Shown here one piece after another: positions 1 through 7,386 of a DNA stretch of 42,901 bases. The notes beneath the pieces are model-generated. The model saw only the letters and a program-made list of their open reading frames with translations, was not told where the DNA came from and searched no databases. This DNA comes from an uncultured Prevotellaceae bacterium. Its GTDB lineage: Bacteria; Bacteroidota; Bacteroidia; Bacteroidales; Bacteroidaceae. The DNA is taken from NCBI GenBank assembly GCA_900315745.1, contig ONAG01000026.1:1-42901 (forward strand), given 5' to 3'. A program made the position numbers and the translations under genes. How positions within the stretch are numbered: the first letter of the stretch is position 1; each line of letters opens with the position of its first letter.

Positions 1-1
1 C

Positions 2-346
2 GTCCGTGGCCGTGTCATGGTGCTCAACCTGTGGTATTCCGGCTGCGGTCCGTGCCGTGCAGAAATGCCCATCCTCTCGGAGTGGAAGGAACAATTGCCT
101 AACGTGTTGTTTTTCTCTGCCACCTACCATGATGCCGAGACTGCCAAACGTATCACAGACAAGCATCACTTCACATGGACGCACCTCGTGGAGGCAAAGG
201 ATATGATGTCGTGGATCGGCACCAAGGGGTTCCCTCTCACCATCGTTGTTGACAAAAAGGGTATCGTACGTTATTCCGTACATGGCACCAACGAGACAAC
301 ACGCGCAGAATTGTTGGCGAAAATTAAGGAAGCAGAGGCGGAATAG
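2..346 (+). CDS. TlpA/thioredoxin-like protein, 3' part only
   Basis: This is the C-terminal part of a thioredoxin-fold protein. The reading frame is open from the window edge, so the true start lies upstream and the ATG at 17 is internal. The active-site motif WYSGCGPCRAEMP (CxxC, here CGPC) near the start of the visible part is typical of TlpA/ResA-type thiol-disulfide reductases of Bacteroidota. These usually sit in the periplasm or on the outer membrane, often attached through an N-terminal DUF4369 region. The rest carries the usual thioredoxin elements, including a GFPLTIVVDKKG stretch matching the cis-proline and strand beta-4 region. The protein ends 113 residues after the first visible codon, the normal distance from the CxxC to the end of such domains. 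The exact partner and subcellular location cannot be seen because the N-terminus is missing. Confidence 0.85.
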   Translation, partial: VRGRVMVLNLWYSGCGPCRAEMPILSEWKEQLPNVLFFSATYHDAETAKRITDKHHFTWTHLVEAKDMMSWIGTKGFPLTIVVDKKGIVRYSVHGTNETTRAELLAKIKEAEAE

Positions 347-591
347 CAATATCATTCAACTTGTCTATTTCAACAATCTACCTTCTCTCCGACCAAGGTG
401 GGACAATAGCATGTGACATTCAAAACAAGATGATCAATCAAAACCGTTTATGTCCAAAAGCCATAAAAATCCAAAAATGAAGTCAAGGACATTTAGCGAC
501 CAAAATACGACAGATGTAAGACAAAACTCTTCTTTTTGCTGAAAAAGAAGGTTTTCCGTTATTTACACCTCCTTTTCCTTTCTCCATTTCA

Positions 592-599
592 TAATTTTG
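592..599 (+). promoter_or_regulatory. Candidate -7 box TAATTTTG (upstream copy)
   Basis: TAATTTTG fits the Bacteroidota -7 consensus TAnnTTTG. No good -33 TTTG lies 19-20 bases upstream, only T-rich sequence. The following 13 bases are nearly the same as those after the box at 893. If used, its transcript would begin near 606 and run straight into the hairpin cluster at 621-680. Confidence 0.4.
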
Positions 600-620
600 C
601 AACAACGGCATCAATGTGTC

Positions 621-680
621 TGACATAATACAATGTCATATGGCAAGAGCCATCGGTGGTTGCATGGAAAAATGATGCAA
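621..680 (+). ncRNA. Three consecutive short hairpins; possible structured leader or small RNA
   Basis: Three inverted repeats follow each other without overlap: TGACAT/ATGTCA (621-626 with 633-638), ATGGC/GCCAT (640-644 with 649-653) and TTGCAT/ATGCAA (660-665 with 675-680). They begin about 15 bases after the likely start from the promoter box at 592. There is no U-run terminator directly after them. That they form an RNA is inference; protein-binding sites or part of a replication or transfer origin are equally possible. Confidence 0.3.
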
Positions 681-775
681 CAAAGAATGCAAAAAAAGGG
701 AAAAGACAACAGGAAAAGGAACCATTCCCAATGATGAGCAAAGTGGAAAATGGCAGTTGAGGTTAAGGCCATGAA

Positions 776-831
776 GTGTTCAAAACCCGACAAAAGTGTT
801 CAAAACCCGACAAATAGGTGTTCAAAACCCC
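776..831 (+). repeat. Three iteron-like direct repeats (set 1)
   Basis: Copies of GTGTTCAAAACCCGACAAA start at 776 and 796; a shortened copy, GTGTTCAAAACCCC, starts at 818. Spacing is 20 then 22 bases, close to two helical turns. Such directly repeated sites are typical of replication-initiator or repressor binding. They differ from the iterons directly upstream of the rep gene, although one inverted near-match, CGGGGTTTTGAG, lies at 5247-5258 beside that set. Confidence 0.6.
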
Positions 832-892
832 ATTTTTTATCTAAAAAAGAGCGTTTAACTTTTTTTATCTTTCATATCCTTCCTGTTTTTCC

Positions 893-900
893 TAATTTTG
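893..900 (+). promoter_or_regulatory. Candidate -7 box TAATTTTG for the DUF3853-like gene
   Basis: The box matches TAnnTTTG and continues as TAATTTTGCATC, the same 12 bases found at the rep promoter (5448-5459). The -33 region is only T-rich. Transcription would start near 907 and give a leader of about 150 bases that includes the palindrome at 960-973, before the start codon at 1058. Confidence 0.45.
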
Positions 901-1057
901 CATCAACGGCATTGCCTTTATTGGCATCTTTGATATGTCGAAAAATTGCCGACATCGGTGCTTGCACGCAAGCAAAAAACGTGTGGCATTTGGTGTGCGA
1001 TGTTTGGGAAGTTGAAAACCGGGAGAGGGTGCACCAATCTCCCATAATAGTAAAAAT

Positions 1058-1453
1058 ATGGAAGGTAGAACTGAAGACATGTTGAACATGTCGCTTGGTG
1101 AGATGACCATTGAGGAGTTCACGCCAATACTAAGAAATATCATCTCTGATGAATTCTCAAAATGCAGCAAGGCAATGGCGCTTCCTGCTGACACCAGTGG
1201 TCTTGATGGTGATTTTGCAGAGAGATTTTATGAAAATCCGAGAATGTATGTCATTGGCATGGAAGGATTGGCGAAGTTCCTCCATTGTAGCGTAAGGACT
1301 GCATACACATATTTGAAGAGTGGGAAGTACGACGCCGCCATCCATAAGTTTGGCAGGAAATACGTCATAGACAAGAAAATGTTTGAGGAAATACATTTCA
1401 AGACAAGCAAATTTGGAAACAGACGTATCCGTTATGGCAATCTCAACAAATGA
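1058..1453 (+). CDS. DUF3853-like small DNA-binding protein
   Basis: A 131-residue protein whose C-terminal half (about residues 66-115) resembles the DUF3853/excisionase-like winged-helix proteins common in Bacteroidales mobile elements. The motif is G-x-E-G-L-A-K-F-L-x-C-S-V-R-T-A followed by a KSGK turn and then GRKYVID, which reads as a helix-turn-helix with a wing. The N-terminal 60 residues are acidic and not recognised. ATG 1058 is used; ATG 1079 is an alternative start, and no strong Shine-Dalgarno is present at either. Relatives in integrative elements lie near integrase or rep genes and are thought to act in excision or regulation, but no specific role has been shown for this one. 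It is probably transcribed from the box at 893. Confidence 0.65.
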   Translation: MEGRTEDMLNMSLGEMTIEEFTPILRNIISDEFSKCSKAMALPADTSGLDGDFAERFYENPRMYVIGMEGLAKFLHCSVRTAYTYLKSGKYDAAIHKFGRKYVIDKKMFEEIHFKTSKFGNRRIRYGNLNK

Positions 1454-1631
1454 ACTGTTCTGATAAATGACCAACTCTGACAAAATCTGTCGGAACACTT
1501 GTTTTATCGATGAAATCTGGAAAATTTTATCAAATCGAAATCAAAGGTGAAGTGGATTATGAAAATACGGATTCCAAAAATAAAGCGGCTTTTAGTGTGT
1601 CATCGATGTCATCTCCCAAACCAGTGAGGAT

Positions 1632-2204
1632 ATGGCACGACCACCAATCGTATGGACGGATGAAATGTTGGAAGATTTCATCACGTCATATCCCGTCATG
1701 TCCAATAAGGATCTTGCTGAAAGATTCAAGGTAAGTTTGAACACCGTTCGCCGCAAGGCCAAGGAAATGCATCTTTACAAGTCACCGCTATATCAATCAC
1801 GCGGCAAAACCATCGAGACAGTCAAAGAAATGCATGGCAGATATACGGCGAAGGAGATGGCGAAGGAGACAGGTGTGAGTACACGTACCGTTTACCGTAT
1901 CTGCCATCAGCACAACTTGGAACTTGGCAAGAAAGAAAAAAGCAAGATTTATAGTCTGGCCGCAAAAAGAATGCTCGATCGAGAACGCCACAAAAAATCA
2001 TGGGGGCTTGAGTCAAGCACATTACGATTGATAGGCAAAAGTAAACCGAGGACTGATACAATCAAAGAATTGATAAGCCATGGCTATATCGCCATCAAAG
2101 GGAGTGCTTCAATATATTATAGCAGTAGCATGACGAGGTATAAGGAGCTTGAAAAAAAGGCTGAAGCCTATGGCCTGAAGTTCTTGCTTTGGTGGGAAGG
2201 ATAG
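1632..2204 (+). CDS. Protein with two helix-turn-helix motifs (element-encoded regulator)
   Basis: A 190-residue protein with two tandem helix-turn-helix units. The first is at residues 24-46 (MSNKDLAERFKVSLNTVRRK) and the second at about 71-95 (YTAKEMAKETGVSTRTVYRI). Both have the A-x3-G/F-V-S-x-x-T-V-x-R pattern of DNA-recognition helices. The C-terminal half is basic and not recognised. The start is supported by GAGGAT just upstream of the ATG. It lies 178 bases after the DUF3853-like gene and converges on mobB, whose stop is six bases away. A role in controlling mobilization or replication genes is plausible from position only. I do not recognise a named family. Confidence 0.6.
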   Translation: MARPPIVWTDEMLEDFITSYPVMSNKDLAERFKVSLNTVRRKAKEMHLYKSPLYQSRGKTIETVKEMHGRYTAKEMAKETGVSTRTVYRICHQHNLELGKKEKSKIYSLAAKRMLDRERHKKSWGLESSTLRLIGKSKPRTDTIKELISHGYIAIKGSASIYYSSSMTRYKELEKKAEAYGLKFLLWWEG

Positions 2205-2209
2205 AATCA

Positions 2210-3763
2210 TCATCTTTTCATCCTTCTCCCATCGTCCAATTCATTTTCCCCACCAACTTCCCACTCACGGTTGCTGTCGTGTGACCCTCCACGCTGTTTG
2301 GCCACCATCTCTATAACGCGACCGACACCAGGACTGGAGATTTGTTGCCTTTGGCCTTGTCGTTTCTGTGCTTGTTTGGACTGAAGCCGTTTCACATCAA
2401 GGCCATGGTCATTCATATTGATAATGGTGCGGTTGGCGAAGTCGATGCAATAGTACTGGTCATCGACAAGGGTGATGAAATAGCCGTCCTCGTGGAGTTT
2501 GTCCACGAGGGCATCATCAGAAGTTGTGTCGAAGATATAGCGCAAATGCGATACCGTCTTGCTGACGTTGGTTCCCGGGGTGGACTGGATGGTGATACGC
2601 TCAGGATGGCTGTAATTGCCTATAGTACAAAGGATGTGTCGCTCCTGCTCATTGGTGGGACAAAAGGACTGGAGCCAGGCTCGACGGTCGTTGGATCGCA
2701 GCGTGGTCAGAATGTGCCCAGGCAACTGATAGGTGGAATCGCCATAACGGACACTGCCATTCAAGAGTTTGGTACCAAACTGACGGCGGAGAAGCCGGTT
2801 GAGTTTTTTGGTGGTTAGGTTGATGTTGTCATCCAACATCTGGTCAATGAAGGCATCCACCTGCTTGAAGCGCTCTTCCTTGGATTGAAATTGTAGCAGT
2901 TCCTTGACCTTTACCACGTCGCTACCCTTAAAGACGGCCTTCGTATGGTGGTCAACAATCAAGTAGCCATAAGGAGAATCCTTGGAGCCAAGGAACACCA
3001 GACTGACACCGAATTTCGCTTTCATGGCATCCTGCAGTTCCCGACGATTGGCAGACATATCACGATACTTCTTCAAAATGGCTTTGAGTTGGGCCATACG
3101 TTTCTTGTCCAGCTTCTCTTGACTGATTTTGCTCTCTACAAGTTGAATTTTCACTTTCTCCTGCACTTCGCCGTTGCGCTTCAGAACAATCTCGTCATCT
3201 TCGGTGTAACACTCGTAGCCCATGGTTTCGAGGATGGCTGTGAACTGTGGTACCGTGGAGAAATGGTACTGGAATGCCTTGGACATCGCTTCGCCTACTT
3301 GTTGGGATTCATCAACGCCCATGATGCGGTTGATAACGTCCTGAGAACGCATCTTCTCAAAGTTATGGTCGATTTTCTTTCCGTTCGGGTCAATCCGGCT
3401 GGTGATGACATGGATGTGGTTGTTGTCGGTGTCGTGGTGGCCATATATCAAGAGGGGCTGTCCGGGTTCGCCGTAGCCCATCTCACGGAGGTATTGATGG
3501 GCTATCTCGACCAGTTCTTCCTGGGTGTATTCGTTGCCCCGACAGGATATAGCCAGATGAAACTGAGGGTATTTGATGCGCCCGTTCTTGGAGGAATAAT
3601 CCAAGAGAAACGAGGTGAGGTCTTCCCACGTGTAGGCATCGCCTATGGCAATATAGCCGAAGTTGGTCATTTCCAACAGATCGGCTCGGCCCTGTGCGAC
3701 CTTTCGTTCATTATATTCCACGGCGTGGAAGTTGGCACTGGATGGAAGTATCGTGGCTATCAT
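2210..3763 (-). CDS. mobB: Relaxase, MobB/MOBP type
   Basis: This is the DNA relaxase of the element, which would nick at oriT and lead the strand during conjugative mobilization. The three-histidine metal site is clear: HHDTDNNHIH at residues 109-118, followed by VITSRID, and an upstream conserved QFHLAIS at residues 68-74. Candidate nucleophile tyrosines are Y17 and Y45, but I cannot tell which acts. I place the start at ATG 3763 (517 residues); a GTG two codons upstream at 3769 is possible. The C-terminal half (from about residue 210) is basic and not recognised as a helicase or primase. The gene follows mobA on the same strand, separated by the 16-bp repeat array, and needs a host conjugation machine in trans because none is encoded here. 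Confidence 0.9.
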   Translation of the reverse strand: MIATILPSSANFHAVEYNERKVAQGRADLLEMTNFGYIAIGDAYTWEDLTSFLLDYSSKNGRIKYPQFHLAISCRGNEYTQEELVEIAHQYLREMGYGEPGQPLLIYGHHDTDNNHIHVITSRIDPNGKKIDHNFEKMRSQDVINRIMGVDESQQVGEAMSKAFQYHFSTVPQFTAILETMGYECYTEDDEIVLKRNGEVQEKVKIQLVESKISQEKLDKKRMAQLKAILKKYRDMSANRRELQDAMKAKFGVSLVFLGSKDSPYGYLIVDHHTKAVFKGSDVVKVKELLQFQSKEERFKQVDAFIDQMLDDNINLTTKKLNRLLRRQFGTKLLNGSVRYGDSTYQLPGHILTTLRSNDRRAWLQSFCPTNEQERHILCTIGNYSHPERITIQSTPGTNVSKTVSHLRYIFDTTSDDALVDKLHEDGYFITLVDDQYYCIDFANRTIINMNDHGLDVKRLQSKQAQKRQGQRQQISSPGVGRVIEMVAKQRGGSHDSNREWEVGGENELDDGRRMKR

Positions 3764-3830
3764 AATCACAAAAATTGTATTTTATAATTTTGTATATTTT
3801 AGTATTTTATAAAGATGTGAAATCATAAAA

Positions 3831-3966
3831 TGGTATTTTACCCAAATAGCATTTCACTAAAATGGTATTTTATAAAAATGGTATTTCATAAAAATGGTAT
3901 TTCATAAAAATGGTATTTCATAAAAATAGCATTTTATAAAAATACATTTTTACAAAGATGGTAAAT
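3831..3966. repeat. Exact 16-bp-period AT-rich array between mobA and mobB
   Basis: The octamer TGGTATTT or its variant TAGCATTT/TACATTTT recurs at 3831, 3847, 3863, 3879, 3895, 3911, 3927, 3943 and, as TGGTAAAT, at 3959. Each step is exactly 16 bases; the best unit is TGGTATTTCATAAAAA. On the coding strand of mobB each full unit reads TTTTTATGAAATACCA, so the mobB leader contains several ATGs out of frame with each other. Confidence 0.85.
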
Positions 3967-3983
3967 TGCAAAAACATTTTTTA

Positions 3984-4373
3984 TCATTTTGCCCTCCGTG
4001 TCAGTTTCGTGAATATCTTGTGTTGCTCATCCTTTACCTTCTCTAAGAAGTCGAGGAGGTGGGTGAGCTGCGGCACGATGACATTCTCATAATAGCTCTG
4101 GGTGAGTTCGCCGCCGATGGCGAGTTCATTGGCCCGCTTCATTGCCTGGTTGAAGTTGCCGCCAAGCCATGCCAAGTCCTGCTGATACTTTCGATAGAGC
4201 ACAGCCATCTCTGTCAATGCTTCAATCCTACGTATAGTGCCGATGTCGCTGAACTGTCTGACGGCATCCCTTATCATTCCACTGATCGTCGGATAGTTGG
4301 CTGCCTTTTCCTTGAACAAAGCATCCTCCTCCGGCGTAAGCCTTACCTTGCGTACAATATTCCTGTTGTCCAT
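3984..4373 (-). CDS. mobA: Relaxosome accessory protein, MobA/MobC family
   Basis: A 129-residue protein of the plasmid-mobilization relaxosome family. The N-terminus has the RKVRLTPEEDALFKEKA strand-helix start of a ribbon-helix-helix DNA-binding fold, then TISGMIRDAVRQF. The centre contains LAWLGGNFNQAMKRAN, a motif widely shared by MobC-type proteins (LGGNLNQ-x-A). It would bind oriT and help the relaxase open the DNA. It lies directly upstream of mobB on the same strand, and the candidate oriT lies directly upstream of it. Naming in Bacteroides elements usually makes the accessory protein MobA and the relaxase MobB. Confidence 0.85.
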   Translation of the reverse strand: MDNRNIVRKVRLTPEEDALFKEKAANYPTISGMIRDAVRQFSDIGTIRRIEALTEMAVLYRKYQQDLAWLGGNFNQAMKRANELAIGGELTQSYYENVIVPQLTHLLDFLEKVKDEQHKIFTKLTRRAK

Positions 4374-4409
4374 GTTATCCTAAATATAATAATACGAGTT
4401 GCGAGTATT

Positions 4410-4500
4410 GTTTCCCTGCTGTTGCAGGCAAGACGACTTTTGGGGGGCATATCCACGGAGGGGATTTGTGGCCACAAAAGTACAACTTGCTAAGCAATTT
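4410..4500. other. Candidate origin of transfer (oriT)
   Basis: Three inverted repeats lie directly upstream of mobA: CCTGC-TGTT-GCAGG (4415-4428), the perfect 14-bp palindrome TTTGTGGCCACAAA (4465-4478) and TTGCT-A-AGCAA (4487-4497). In Bacteroidales mobilizable elements oriT normally lies beside the mob genes and has such repeats. The nick site cannot be assigned from sequence alone. Confidence 0.45.
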
Positions 4501-5270
4501 TTCTGAGTCGTACATGCTGTGACCTGAAAGGCCATTTCTGCCTTGCATACAACGATGAGAACCGTATGACCGTCTTGACTTCACCACCGGCTGGTGATGG
4601 CAAAGGAGAGGCAAGCCATCTTGCCTTACACACCTTGCCAGAAGACATCCCAGAAGACACACCTGCAATGCAGGCCGCTAAGGTAAGCATTTATCCTGAC
4701 GATAGTAATTTTTCAATACATTATTATTGTTAAATAATGCTTATGTAAAACACATAAATATCAAATTATCAAATTATTAAAATACAATTTTTAGAAAAAT
4801 AGAAAGATGATAAATCCTAAAATTATAATTTGTATAAATGTATTTTTTAGTATTAGCATAAATGTAATTTTTAGTATTTATAAAAATACAAAAAATAGTT
4901 TTTTATATTTCATTAAAATTACAAATATACGAAAAGTATATAGTGTCATCAACGAGCGCATGGGCATACATAATTACACGATTTGACACCCGTCATCATT
5001 TATGATATAGCCCCATGGGAATGAGGTGAACTACCGGAAGCTCCAGCTTCATCACCATCTTCACCAACTTTTTTTCCGGCGAGCGGCACGTCGGCCCCAT
5101 TCAGATGGGAGGGCTGCGGGAATTTGGACAAACTGACGACACCTCGGCATCTTCTTTTTCCCTTCGGTTCGAGGTTTCCATAAAGCTTTATTTTTTGAAT
5201 GTATTTTCAAGCTTTATTTAAAGGTGGGCAAAAACCCTTTGTTCATCGGGGTTTTGAGAAACTATCGGGG

Positions 5271-5355
5271 CTGAACTTGGTAGGGAATGCGCTGAACTTG
5301 GTAGAAAATGCGCTGGAACTTGGTAGAAAATGCGCCGAACTTGGTAGAAAATGCG
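5271..5355 (+). repeat. Four replication iterons (set 2)
   Basis: Four head-to-tail copies of CTGAACTTGGTAGAAAATGCG lie at 5271-5291, 5292-5312, 5313-5334 (one inserted base) and 5335-5355. The first copy has GGG instead of AAA in the middle and the last starts CC. The 21-22 base period, tandem orientation and position just before a Rep_3 gene identify them as the initiator-binding iterons of an origin, probably also used for autoregulation of rep. Confidence 0.85.
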
Positions 5356-5425
5356 CTCAAACGAAGGTTTGAAGTAAAGTTGGAAAAATTTTTACAGGCT
5401 TATTTTCGGGAGGTGAACCAATCCA

Positions 5426-5455
5426 TTGCAGGCAATATGGAAAGATGTAATTTTG
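5426..5455 (+). promoter_or_regulatory. Promoter of the rep gene
   Basis: TTG (5426-5428), a 19-base spacer and TAATTTTG (5448-5455) match the Bacteroidota housekeeping promoter. The predicted transcript starts near 5462. It lies just downstream of the iterons, so initiator bound there could affect rep expression. Confidence 0.6.
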
Positions 5456-5585
5456 CATCGCCACAATTGGAATGGGTGTTTTTATCGGACAACTTATAGA
5501 GAGGTATGATTGTCATGGCTTTTGCATCAACAAGGATGTCAGTCTGGCAGCAAATCATTTATACTCACCCGCTCATATATTTATT

Positions 5586-6881
5586 ATGAAAAAGGAAAAG
5601 AACTGTTATCCGCTTAAGATGAGCATGATAGGCATTCATCATGAAAAGGTCAGTTGGTCGAATGTTGTCATACAATCGCCAATGGCTTGCAGCCTCCTCG
5701 AACGACGTGCCATGTACTTCCTCACCAAGGAAGTCAAGCACAAGTTCGTAGAGGAAGGACTGGGTGTTCCCGAGAGATGGAAAGAACTGTATTTCCACCT
5801 CACCGACCATGACCTGGGAATCATCGGAGGCAAGAAGAATGTTCCACGAACATACGAGGTTCTCAAATCGTTGGTGAACAAGGCGTTTCCCGTCTGTTGC
5901 TACAATGAGCAAGGGAAAAAGATGGAGGGCTTGGCGCACTGGGTGGACACCTTCTATTATGATAAGGAGAAAAACGTTTATGTGGTCAGGATGTCGCCGG
6001 AGATTATGCCTTATCTTGTCAACCTCAACAAGGACTTCACGTCCTTCGACGTAGGCACTGCCATGAATCTGCGCTCGAAGTATTCGCAGAAGATGTATGA
6101 GCTGTGCTGCCGGTACGGTGGTGAGTACAGAAGAATGGACCGCCAGAAACAGTTTGAGGGTAAGACCTATAAGAAGAGGGTGTTCGTGTTGGACATTGAC
6201 AAGTTCAGGGATCTCTTCAATTTCGAAGAGGTGAAAGATGTAAGGACAAACAAGACCGAGCAGCATGAAAGATATAGGAATTACAAGAACATCAGACACT
6301 TCGTTCTGGATGCCGCTCAGAAGGAATTGCTGGCCATGTATAAATGGGGAGCTTCGGATGTTTGGTTTGATTATCAAGCAGGCGAAAGGAAGGGACGTGG
6401 GGGAAAGGTGTCATCCATTGTCTTTTACGTCTATACCAGAGAACATCCCAAGAAGGGAGAGCAACTGCCATGGCGGAACGGGGACGAACCCTTGTGTCCA
6501 TTTGAGGATAAGCCTGAACCAATGGAGAAAAAGACACCGGCCCAAAAGCTTCATGCCAACGAATATTATGGCCTTCAGAAAGAATATCAGGAAGTTGTTG
6601 TCCATGCTTTGCTCAAACGGTATCTTACCGACAAGGAAGTTCTCTATTATATGAATGAGATAAGAAAGGAGGCTATGAAATGCAAGGACAGCTGGGCACA
6701 GGTGATACTGGTGATTCAAGCGAAGGAGAAGCAACGCAAGTTCATTACGGGCACCAGGCAATACAAGCGCAATGCCATCATGGACTATGTATTGAAAGAA
6801 AATTTGAGGGATTACGGGTGGTCAATCAAACCTCCATCAACGAAAAAAGAAAGGAGAAAAGACATGAAACTGTTTGAATGA
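5586..6881 (+). CDS. Rep_3-family replication initiator
   Basis: A plasmid-type initiator protein. The conserved block VVIQSPMACSLLERRAMYFL (about residues 27-46), followed by YLVNLNKDFTSFDVGTAMNL and SKYSQKMYELCCRYG, is the signature of the double winged-helix Rep_3/RepB family that binds iterons and opens the origin. The open frame extends upstream to 5472, but homologous sequence begins only around the ATG at 5586 (MKKEKNCYPL), giving 431 residues. The first 38 residues of the longer version look non-conserved, and the predicted mRNA start near 5462 would leave almost no leader for it. The last 100 residues are not recognised. Four iterons and a promoter precede the gene. Its presence shows that the segment is, or derives from, a replicating plasmid or a replicating mobilizable element. 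Confidence 0.88.
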   Translation: MKKEKNCYPLKMSMIGIHHEKVSWSNVVIQSPMACSLLERRAMYFLTKEVKHKFVEEGLGVPERWKELYFHLTDHDLGIIGGKKNVPRTYEVLKSLVNKAFPVCCYNEQGKKMEGLAHWVDTFYYDKEKNVYVVRMSPEIMPYLVNLNKDFTSFDVGTAMNLRSKYSQKMYELCCRYGGEYRRMDRQKQFEGKTYKKRVFVLDIDKFRDLFNFEEVKDVRTNKTEQHERYRNYKNIRHFVLDAAQKELLAMYKWGASDVWFDYQAGERKGRGGKVSSIVFYVYTREHPKKGEQLPWRNGDEPLCPFEDKPEPMEKKTPAQKLHANEYYGLQKEYQEVVVHALLKRYLTDKEVLYYMNEIRKEAMKCKDSWAQVILVIQAKEKQRKFITGTRQYKRNAIMDYVLKENLRDYGWSIKPPSTKKERRKDMKLFE

Positions 6882-7386
6882 ACTTCATACAAGCTGACTT
6901 TGTGGGTTAAGCACTATGTTGAAAGGAACCATTTCCCATATCGGAAAAATCAGGCGTGCATCAGCAAACATCGGCAAAAAGTCAGTCTTGATGCAGCCAA
7001 GCAGGTCAAATCCATAGGTGTCTTGTTCGTTAGGAAGGGTCACCATAGCGGCAAAAACAAGCAACAAAGGTAAAAAAACGGCAATTAGTACGTCAGTCCG
7101 AAACCGTAACAGGCAACCATCGGAAAATAGAGGAAAACACGCAATTTTTCAGGATTTTTCATCAAGGCCTTTGCCAACCACATTATTTAGTGACTTTTAA
7201 CATTTTTTAATTTCAAGATTTTTCAAAAAACCATTGTCAGAAGCGAACCCTGTTGCCGAAAGGAGGACAGAAAATGGCGTTTTGCGTCCCCACAGCGTCC
7301 CCCAAAAATCCAAAATCTTGGGGACACGGGCATAATTAAAGCCGCCAACCCATTGAGGATTAGCAGCTTATAGTTGGTATGGGTTG
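6882..7386. other. Gap between rep and ssrA; possible element end
   Basis: No gene is visible in these 505 bases. Short open frames on both strands lack protein character. The right part has three GTCCCC boxes: GCGTCCCC (7284-7291), GCGTCCCCC (7295-7303) and, inverted, TTGGGGACA (7318-7326). The last two form a 6-bp stem around an AT-rich 16-base loop. Such boxes are reminiscent of arm sites near tyrosine-recombinase attachment sites, but no integrase gene is present. Confidence 0.5.

Larger units (their letters stand above)
347..1057. other. Intergenic left end of the mobile segment: promoters, hairpins and iteron-like repeats
   Basis: I see no convincing gene in these 711 bases. They hold two copies of a promoter-bearing block (about 542-612 and 843-913), a cluster of three short inverted repeats (621-680), three direct repeats containing GTGTTCAAAACCC (776-831), and a perfect 6+6 inverted repeat GCTTGC-AC-GCAAGC (960-973). 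The short overlapping open frames here are AT-rich chance ORFs. The composition matches the Rep/Mob region to the right, so the left boundary of the element probably falls just after the thioredoxin gene. Confidence 0.7.
4374..5585. other. Non-coding control region between mobA and rep
   Basis: About 1.2 kb without a convincing gene. From left to right it holds the inverted repeats of a candidate oriT (4410-4500), a very AT-rich stretch (about 4700-4960) with a 24-bp-period duplication (4834-4855 and 4858-4879), two AAGCTTTATTT repeats near 5180-5220, the rep iterons (5271-5355) and the rep promoter (5426-5455). The layout looks like a combined transfer and replication origin. The minus-strand open frames at 4375-4690 do not look like real proteins. 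Confidence 0.7.

Noticed and set aside
776-831. CRISPR array interpretation of the direct repeats
   Set aside because: There are only three copies, abutting without spacers, so they are iteron-like rather than CRISPR.
1510-1734. Plus-strand open frame of 74 codons
   Set aside because: It overlaps the double-HTH gene out of frame and shows no protein-like conservation or motif.
2945-3787. Long plus-strand ORF (280 codons) opposite mobB
   Set aside because: It is the antisense shadow of the relaxase gene, which has a full family signature on the other strand.
4375-4690. Minus-strand open frames upstream of mobA
   Set aside because: They cover the inverted repeats of the candidate oriT and have odd composition; more likely conserved DNA than protein.
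5472-5585. Longer start of the rep gene
   Set aside because: The predicted mRNA begins near 5462, the added 38 residues look non-conserved, and ATG 5586 gives the normal Rep_3 beginning.
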